This document shows, one piece after another, positions 58,891-64,000 of a DNA stretch of 64,000 bases. The notes below the pieces were generated by a model that worked only from the letters and a program-made list of their open reading frames with translations, made no database searches and was not told the DNA's origin. Where the stretch lies: the NCBI GenBank assembly GCA_963763365.1, contig CAVXOE010000005.1:162975-226974 (forward strand). The letters run 5' to 3'. A program made the translations under genes and the position numbers. Positions within the stretch are counted from its first letter, which is position 1, and the number at the start of each line of letters is the position of its first letter. The DNA is from VAZQ01 sp963763365. Lineage in GTDB: Bacteria; Pseudomonadota; Alphaproteobacteria; Rhizobiales; Xanthobacteraceae.

Positions 58891-58912
58891 TATTGCGCAT
58901 TTGAGGTAATTT

Positions 58913-58926
58913 AATACCGAAGTATT
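58913..58926. promoter_or_regulatory. AATAC-N4-GTATT palindrome between lrp and trxB
   Basis: A 5-bp inverted repeat with a 4-base spacer in the AT-rich divergent region. Its size and position fit a half-site pair for the Lrp/AsnC protein encoded next to it, but this is inference. Confidence 0.4.
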
Positions 58927-59068
58927 GATGCCATTCACAAGTCTGTGGCATCCTGATCTGCGTATCTTGCATGGCTACCCGGGAATGCCCTAAATTACCT
59001 GGGGCGTCGATGCGCAGTCCGACCCGGCGCGCACCCCCTTCAACACTAAAAAACGGGCGCTGCGAATT

Positions 59069-60034
59069 ATGGGTAAGACCACCCACGCCAAGGTCGTGAT
59101 CATTGGCTCCGGACCGGCCGGTTATACGGCCGCCATCTATGCTGCGCGCGCCATGCTGGAGCCGGTGCTGATCCAGGGCATCCAGCCGGGCGGCCAGCTC
59201 ACCATCACCACCGATGTCGAGAACTATCCGGGCTTCGCGGATGTCATCCAGGGGCCCTGGCTGATGGAGCAGATGCAGAAGCAGGCCGAGCACGTCGGCA
59301 CCCGGATGGTCACCGACCACGTCACCAAGGCCGATCTTTCGCACCGGCCGTTCGTGCTCGAATGCGATTCGGGCGACCGCTACATCGCCGAGACCTTGAT
59401 CATCGCGACCGGCGCGCAGGCGCGCTGGCTGGATCTGCCGTCCGAACAGAAGTTCAAGGGCTACGGTGTCTCGGCCTGCGCCACCTGCGACGGCTTCTTC
59501 TATCGCGGCAAGGAAGTGTTCGTGATCGGCGGCGGCAATACCGCGGTCGAGGAGGCGCTCTTCCTCACCAACTTCGCCTCCAAGGTCACGGTCGTGCACC
59601 GGCGCGATCATTTCCGCGCGGAGAAGATCCTGCAGGACCGCCTGTTCAAGAACCCGAAGGTCTCGGTGATCTGGGACAGCGTGCTCGACGACGTGCTCGG
59701 CAGCGACAATCCGCTCAAGGTGCGCTCCGTCCGGCTGCGAAACGTCAAGACCAACGCCACCAGCGAGCATGCCGTTGACGGCGTGTTCATCGCTATCGGT
59801 CATACGCCGGCGTCCGAACTGGTCGCGGGCCAGGTCGAGATGAAGGGCGGCGGCTATATCAAGACCGCGTCCCATTCGACCGCGACCTCGGTGGCGGGCG
59901 TGTTCGCCGCCGGTGACGTGACCGACGACATCTACCGCCAGGCAGTAACGGCCGCCGGCCAAGGCTGCATGGCGGCACTCGAGGCCGGCCATTTCCTCGC
60001 AGCGCACGCGGAAAGCCGCGCGGCTGCGGAGTGA
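59069..60034 (+). CDS. trxB: Thioredoxin reductase (NADPH)
   Basis: A 321-aa flavoprotein reducing thioredoxin with NADPH. FAD motif IIGSGPAGYTAAIYAARA (residues 10-27), redox pair CATCDG (about residue 137), NADPH motif VIGGGNTAVEEA, and the C-terminal FAD contact GVFAAGDVTDD. Standard length. ATG 59069 matches the family start GKTTHAKV. The regulator gene lrp is divergent, and a LysR gene follows after about 95 bases. Confidence 0.96.
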   Translation: MGKTTHAKVVIIGSGPAGYTAAIYAARAMLEPVLIQGIQPGGQLTITTDVENYPGFADVIQGPWLMEQMQKQAEHVGTRMVTDHVTKADLSHRPFVLECDSGDRYIAETLIIATGAQARWLDLPSEQKFKGYGVSACATCDGFFYRGKEVFVIGGGNTAVEEALFLTNFASKVTVVHRRDHFRAEKILQDRLFKNPKVSVIWDSVLDDVLGSDNPLKVRSVRLRNVKTNATSEHAVDGVFIAIGHTPASELVAGQVEMKGGGYIKTASHSTATSVAGVFAAGDVTDDIYRQAVTAAGQGCMAALEAGHFLAAHAESRAAAE

Positions 60035-60127
60035 TTGCGGATAGCAGACTACGGACGCGCAGCGCCGAATACCCTGATGGGTACGCCATCAGCTTCTCGC
60101 GCTGCGTCCTCTTTCGCTGGGACCGAT

Positions 60128-61021
60128 ATGGATTGGGATAAACTCAAAGTCTTTCACGCCGCGGCCGAAGCCGGCAGCTTCACCCATGCCGGCGAGCAGC
60201 TCGGGCTGTCGCAATCCGCCGTGTCGCGGCAGGTCTCGGCGCTCGAACAGGAGCTCGGCGTCTCGCTGTTTCATCGCCATGCGCGCGGCCTGATCCTGAC
60301 CGAGCAGGGCGAGCTGCTGCACCACACCGCGCATGACGTGTTCATGAAGCTCGAAGCCGCGCGCGCCAAGCTCACCGACAGCAAGGAGCGCCCGAACGGC
60401 GAACTCAAGGTACAGACCACGCCCGGCATCGGCGTGCACTGGCTCACGCCCCGGCTCGGCGAATTCATCGACCTCTATCCCGACATCCACATCACGCTCA
60501 TCACCACCGACGAGGAACTCGACCTCGCCATGCGCGAAGCGGACGTGGCGATCCGGCTGCGCCAGCCGACGCAGCCCGACCTGATCCAGCGCAAGCTGTT
60601 CTCGGTGCGCTTCCACGCCTATGCGTCGCCCGACTACCTCAAGCGCTTCGGCACGCCCAAGACGCTCGAGGACCTCGACGACCACCGCGTGCTGACGCTG
60701 GGCGGCTCGATGATTCCCAGCCATTTCGAGAACCGCCGCTGGCTGATCGAGGTCAGCCGCAACGGCAAGGGCCCGCGAACTCCGGTGCTGACCATCAACA
60801 CCGTGCTCGGCGTCATGCGGGCGTGTCAGCGCGGCATCGGCGTCGCGCTGCTGCCGGATTACCTGGTCGAGGAAAACGGTGGTCTGGTGCAGCTCTTCGG
60901 CGAGTCCAATTCGATCGCGCTCGACGCCTATTTCGTCTATCCGGAAGAATTGAAGTCGGTCGCCCGCGTGCAGGTGTTCCGCGATTTTCTGGTGGCCAAG
61001 GCCCAGCGCTGGCATTTCTGA
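60128..61021 (+). CDS. LysR family transcriptional regulator
   Basis: A 297-aa LTTR. The N-terminal winged helix (WDKLKVFHAAAEAGSFTHAG, then LSQSAVSRQVSALEQELG) and linker helix precede the periplasmic-binding-like effector domain (ELKVQTTPGIG to the end). ATG 60128 begins the conserved helix-turn-helix; the ORF extension upstream is not conserved. It follows trxB on the same strand, and so may share its transcript. The target and effector are unknown. It ends just before a mobile-element boundary region. Confidence 0.92.
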   Translation: MDWDKLKVFHAAAEAGSFTHAGEQLGLSQSAVSRQVSALEQELGVSLFHRHARGLILTEQGELLHHTAHDVFMKLEAARAKLTDSKERPNGELKVQTTPGIGVHWLTPRLGEFIDLYPDIHITLITTDEELDLAMREADVAIRLRQPTQPDLIQRKLFSVRFHAYASPDYLKRFGTPKTLEDLDDHRVLTLGGSMIPSHFENRRWLIEVSRNGKGPRTPVLTINTVLGVMRACQRGIGVALLPDYLVEENGGLVQLFGESNSIALDAYFVYPEELKSVARVQVFRDFLVAKAQRWHF

Positions 61022-61097
61022 CGGCGGCGTTGCGCGTCACGGTAAGCCTGTGCCGCAACGCCCCGCAACCAGACCCACATCTGCTTGCGACCCCCGC

Positions 61098-61250
61098 ATG
61101 GCTGACATGCGACCCTTTGTATTGTCTAGAGAAAGTGCGGCTGCATACTGCACGAGACTGTCGGCGTCCGGTTGCCCATCCTCCCAGATCGCAATCGTCA
61201 AGCTGGCAGCTGTTCCCCTCTGGAAGGTGATACCGGCCCCGCGCTGGTAA
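61098..61250 (+). CDS. Short ORF resembling the start of an AlpA/excisionase-type DNA-binding protein
   Basis: A 50-aa frame reading RPFVLSRESAAAYC near the start. This looks like helix 1 of the AlpA/excisionase MerR-like fold common in integrative elements. The rest (IAIVKLAAVPLWKVIPAPRW) does not continue the pattern well, so it may be truncated or frameshifted. There is no clear ribosome site. A strong terminator begins five bases after its stop, which supports a transcribed unit. Proximity to the integrase fits an excisionase relic. Confidence 0.35.
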   Translation: MADMRPFVLSRESAAAYCTRLSASGCPSSQIAIVKLAAVPLWKVIPAPRW

Positions 61251-61254
61251 ACTC

Positions 61255-61279
61255 AAAACGGGCCGAAAGGCCCGTTTTT
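61255..61279 (+). terminator. Rho-independent terminator
   Basis: A perfect 10-bp stem AAAACGGGCC with its complement, GAAA loop, and five T residues. It separates the lysR/short-ORF unit from the integrase region. Confidence 0.85.
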
Positions 61280-61302
61280 CTTGGGTCCATGCACTTTTAA
61301 CC

Positions 61303-61351
61303 CTGTTGCCAATTACTGTTACCGATTGGCTGTTGCCATCTCCTGTTGCCA
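61303..61351. repeat. Four direct repeats CTGTTGCCA upstream of the integrase
   Basis: Copies begin at 61303, 61316 (two mismatches, CTGTTACCG), 61330 and 61343, at 13-14 base intervals. They lie immediately before the integrase ribosome site, where arm-type recombinase sites or autoregulatory operators are often found. Confidence 0.7.
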
Positions 61352-61383
61352 GTTACATTCCGGGCAGCAACGGAGTTCCGGCA

Positions 61384-62628
61384 ATGGCAACGCGAGCACG
61401 ACATGGAAGCTATCTGTTTCAACGGCCCGAAAGCCGCATGTGGTGGCTTCGTCTGCGGTCGCCCGACAAGGTCAAAGTTCACAGTCTCAAGACGGCGGAC
61501 AAGACGCAAGCGGAGATGCTGGCCGCTCCGATGATCGCGGAGCACAAGGCTGCGCTACTCGCCGCGCGCCCGCGTGTCGAGTTGGCTTGGCGTCACGAAT
61601 ACGAGCCCGGCCGCGAGCACGTCGGCGCTGTCGGTGCGCGCATCATTGCCACGGACCGGGAGTTGCTACATCTCGACGCCGCCGGGGCGATCATCCGCAC
61701 CGCGCCGAATGGCGGATACGAGCACCGCGTCGTCAATCTTGAACGTCGCCTTGGCATTCCCTACGCGCCGATTCAGATCGACGAGTTGGCGACCGTGCGG
61801 CCATCTCTTGCCGTCAAGGATGACGACGACGCTTTGCTTGAACTCTACATCACGCACAAAGCCTTGAACGCGGGCCGCGCGAAAGAGGCGCGCGATATGT
61901 TCCATATCTTCAAGACGACGGTTGGCAAGCCAATCGCGAAGTGTACACGCGATGATGGCCGCGCCGTTGTCGCTGCATTGGGCGACGCGAAGTCCGCCAC
62001 GCTAAAGCGCAAGATGGTGCCGCTTGTGGCGATGGTGAATTTCGCTATCGGCGAAGGCAAGCTGACGTTCAATCCGTTCGTATCCGTAGTCGCGGAACGT
62101 GACGATTCCGAACGTCGGTTGCCATTTGATGAAAGCGACATGACGCTGATACGCGCGAACCTTCCGACACTCAGCGTGCAAGATCAATTGCTGGTCCGCA
62201 CGCTCGCCACAACCGGAATGCGCTTGTCGGAAGCCTTCGAGATTGACCGCGAGCAAACGGAAGGCGGTTGCCGCTTTGTAATTGTCGGCACGAAAACCGA
62301 TCAATCCCTGCGCCGTGTCCCGCTCCCGGCTGCACTCTTGAAGCATCTTCCGAAGACGATCAAAGGGAAGCTATTCGCAGGCTTGCCCAACGCTGCAAGC
62401 ACGCGGCTCGGCAAGTGGCTCCGCGACGAATGCGGGATCACTGACACAGCCAAGGTCGCGGCGCACAGCTATCGTCACCGCGCCAAGGATCAACTACGCA
62501 AGGCGGGCGCGCATCCCGATGTGCAAGAGGAAATTTTCGGTCGCGACAAGAAGACCATTGCCGCAGGATATGGCGTCGGGTCGCCGGTACCACTTCTGCG
62601 GAAGGTAATCGACAAGATTGGATTTTGA
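61384..62628 (+). CDS. Tyrosine recombinase / site-specific integrase
   Basis: A 414-aa phage-type integrase. The DUF6538-like/SAM-like N-terminus (GSYLFQRPESRMWWLRL) and core-binding domain precede the catalytic domain. The first Arg is in TTGMRLSEAFEID (about residue 281), His-x-x-Arg in HSYRHRAKD (about 361-364) and the nucleophilic Tyr in AAGYGVG (about 395). The usual second catalytic Lys region is KTDQSLRRVPL. ACGGAG precedes ATG 61384. It marks the left end of an integrated element reaching past the window's right edge. Confidence 0.93.
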   Translation: MATRARHGSYLFQRPESRMWWLRLRSPDKVKVHSLKTADKTQAEMLAAPMIAEHKAALLAARPRVELAWRHEYEPGREHVGAVGARIIATDRELLHLDAAGAIIRTAPNGGYEHRVVNLERRLGIPYAPIQIDELATVRPSLAVKDDDDALLELYITHKALNAGRAKEARDMFHIFKTTVGKPIAKCTRDDGRAVVAALGDAKSATLKRKMVPLVAMVNFAIGEGKLTFNPFVSVVAERDDSERRLPFDESDMTLIRANLPTLSVQDQLLVRTLATTGMRLSEAFEIDREQTEGGCRFVIVGTKTDQSLRRVPLPAALLKHLPKTIKGKLFAGLPNAASTRLGKWLRDECGITDTAKVAAHSYRHRAKDQLRKAGAHPDVQEEIFGRDKKTIAAGYGVGSPVPLLRKVIDKIGF

Positions 62629-62750
62629 CCGCCTTAACCACCTCTCAGTCTTTCGGTCGAGCGGGCGAAGATCCGCGGGAGATGCTAGATAAGGCGCAGC
62701 CAGGACACCCTGCAAGCCGTCAGCCCCGGCGAGCCGATTGAGCTTGTGTG

Positions 62751-62885
62751 ATGGATGACCACCGGTTTTTCGCACCCTGGATCGAAGACCCGGACCCACC
62801 GGATGACACGACACAAGCCGAGTGGCTGCTATTCGTCGAGGCCCTCGCGCTTATGTTCCCCGAGCTAGTACAGTTAGACGACTGA
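62751..62885 (+). CDS. Short acidic ORF, 44 aa
   Basis: A plus-strand frame from ATG 62751 to TGA 62885, rich in Asp, Pro and Glu (WIEDPDPPDDT), ending in a helical stretch (AEWLLFVEALALMF) and an acidic tail. It lies between the integrase and the HUH-like gene on the same strand. No ribosome site is convincing. A small acidic protein of a mobile element would fit, but this is weakly supported. Confidence 0.4.
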   Translation: MDDHRFFAPWIEDPDPPDDTTQAEWLLFVEALALMFPELVQLDD

Positions 62886-63019
62886 CCGCCATCTGAAAAG
62901 CGGAGTTACTGTAACTCCGTCGCTCACGCTTCGCTGCGACATCGAGCGCAGGATCGCCTGCTTTTGATAACACGGCCGCAGGATCTCGACGGTTGTGCGA
63001 ATGCGGAAGACCCGGTTAA

Positions 63020-63628
63020 ATGTCCACTCGGCCGGGGAGCTCGATTATCGCTTTGTCCACACCTTCGAAAGCTCTTGCACAAAACTCCGCTCCTCTTGAT
63101 CCATTTGAATCTGCCAAATCACACTTTTTCGATACGAGCGAGTGGGGTCCATTTTGCGACGTCACCCTAACCTTGAAGCAAAGCTGCCGGTCCGATGGAG
63201 CTTCATGCGTAAAGATCAACGACTACCGATGCAGACAAGCCTTCCGGCACTTCATGAACCTACTCAACAGGACAATATACGGAGCTGCATTTCGTCGGCA
63301 CTGCAGACGTCTTCGTGTATTACCCGTACTCGAAAAAGGCGAGGTCCGCACTCACACGTTACGTTCATGGGAGCGTGGCAAGTCGGGTCGGTGGCATATC
63401 CATTGTGCAATTGAGTTGCCCTTACACTTGGATGCCGTCGCCCTTGAAAGCGCCATCCACCACTGTTGGAAGAAAGTTGAATGGGGCTACAGCCGAATTC
63501 TTGTCCGCGACTGTGCAAACGCGGGTTGGATTCGCGACATGTTGAAAGGACACCAGAAGTCAGCGTTCGACGGCTTCCTTGACTGCATAGTTTTAGAGTC
63601 CTTGCACAATCCAACTGCTGACGCGTAG
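63020..63628 (+). CDS. HUH-type replication/mobilisation protein candidate (catalytic Tyr not apparent)
   Basis: A 202-aa protein with base composition clearly lower in GC than the chromosome around it. It reads FCDVTLTLKQS (like motif 1 of rolling-circle Reps), then FRHFMNLLNRTIYG and RWHIHCAIELP, where H-I-H forms the HUH metal motif (about residue 124). It continues WGYSRILVRD and GWIRDMLKGHQKS. The last segment is where a YxxK-type catalytic Tyr would be expected in this kind of protein; here Asp stands there. I recall related proteins in other alphaproteobacterial elements from memory only. It is likely the element's replication protein or a decayed form of it. Confidence 0.6.
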   Translation: MSTRPGSSIIALSTPSKALAQNSAPLDPFESAKSHFFDTSEWGPFCDVTLTLKQSCRSDGASCVKINDYRCRQAFRHFMNLLNRTIYGAAFRRHCRRLRVLPVLEKGEVRTHTLRSWERGKSGRWHIHCAIELPLHLDAVALESAIHHCWKKVEWGYSRILVRDCANAGWIRDMLKGHQKSAFDGFLDCIVLESLHNPTADA

Positions 63629-64000
63629 ACGTTCTTTGGAATAGGACTCTTCGTAGAACGGGTTCTTGCACTGGCGATTGGTCAGCAGCCGCCTTGTTTT
63701 CCTGCTATTGCCTTCCGCCGCGCAGCTCGCCGCCGGCGCCGCCTCCCTTCGCGCGCGTGTGGATGACGCCATAAAGGTCAACGCCGCCCAAAACGCATGT
63801 CGTGCCAAGTGGATCGCGCGCAAAGCCGTGAAGACCCAAGTGCCTCCAGATTCAATCGGGGTCTGCTCGAAGCTACCGCGTAGCTCCCGACCCGCCGACG
63901 CCGCCTCAGCACCGATCGATCAAAACCTCCGAGGGCCATCCCAGCCCCCTCGGCCGAATTCGCAAAACACAAAAAGGACGAAAAAAGGAAAGCCGCCGCG
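63629..64000. other. Window-edge region inside the integrated element
   Basis: No recognised gene. A plus-strand frame with no stop runs from about TTG 63678 to the edge. It encodes a hydrophobic start (VFLLLPSAAQLAAG) and a Lys/Pro-rich rest, which may be a 5'-complete secreted protein cut by the window. I give it low weight. The last 60 bases are A-rich. Confidence 0.25.

Noticed and set aside
61022..61255. Possible structured RNA (SRP or 6S) between lysR and the terminator
   Set aside because: No recognisable conserved core of these RNAs could be found; the short AlpA-like frame explains part of it, with low confidence.
61303..61351. CRISPR array
   Set aside because: Repeats are 9 bases at 13-14 base spacing, far below the repeat and spacer sizes of CRISPR.
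61022..61400. tRNA gene as an integration target
   Set aside because: No T-arm consensus or cloverleaf could be traced near the integrase, so I do not call a tRNA.
63678..64000. Secreted protein at the right edge
   Set aside because: Only an open frame with a hydrophobic start, no ribosome site and an A-rich, low-complexity end; kept as a note, not as a gene.

Overview
The window is GC-rich bacterial chromosome from an alphaproteobacterium of the Hyphomicrobiales, most likely close to Bradyrhizobiaceae/Xanthobacteraceae. Pointers are a RpoD with an Ala/Pro-rich insert, a DnaG whose CHC2 zinc ligands are all replaced, the minCDE and carA/carB/greA/yqeY housekeeping set, many orphan Bug (TctC-type) periplasmic receptors, and intergenic palindromes of the 'CGTCATTGCGAGCGAAGCGAAGC' kind (first bases only). 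There is no rRNA, no tRNA that I could recognise and no CRISPR array.

Layout. 1-9.4 kb: a catabolic-looking block. A minus-strand operon encodes a UbiD decarboxylase, a Rieske protein, a 108-aa unknown and a metal-dependent amidohydrolase. Plus-strand genes encode an ABC substrate-binding protein (partial), a lone molybdopterin large subunit, a Bug receptor and an alpha/beta hydrolase. 9.8-17.1 kb: envelope and glycan genes: L,D-transpeptidase, nucleotide-sugar dehydrogenase, a membrane GT-C-like protein, and a coupled trio of Gfo/Idh oxidoreductase, epimerase and C-methyltransferase. 17.3-23.0 kb: GlcG-like protein, Bug, PilZ, RidA, formamidase, cupin, DUF1330 and small proteins. 23.0-30.2 kb: minCDE, a 2-hydroxyacid dehydrogenase, greA, carB. 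30.4-35.4 kb: Bug, methyltransferase, TMEM175-like protein, an IS3 remnant, carA, yqeY. 35.4-40.1 kb: a VOC protein and three tandem Bug receptors. 40.1-45.7 kb: alpha/beta hydrolase, dnaG, rpoD. 46-51.9 kb: msrA, DUF1330, transglutaminase-like protease, a membrane-anchored metallophosphatase, cytochrome c-like protein, HlyU. 51.9-61.0 kb: two LLM oxidoreductases, a secreted TIM-barrel-like protein, an AtuA/AtuA-like/Bug operon, lrp, trxB, lysR. 61.1-64 kb: the start of an integrated element with direct repeats, a tyrosine integrase and a HUH-like replication protein.

A striking property of the sequence is the number of broken reading frames: about sixteen single- or double-base shifts in twelve genes, including the essential dnaG. 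Roughly half are explained exactly by loss of one CG from a CGCG or GCGC run. I read this mainly as consensus error in the assembly rather than mass gene decay, and I annotate those genes over their full span.

Functional themes: uptake and breakdown of organic acids or aromatics (seven Bug receptors without TctA/TctB, UbiD, molybdenum hydroxylase, amidohydrolase, AtuA), surface glycan synthesis, pyrimidine and arginine precursor synthesis (carAB), division-site placement (minCDE) and core replication/transcription (dnaG-rpoD).
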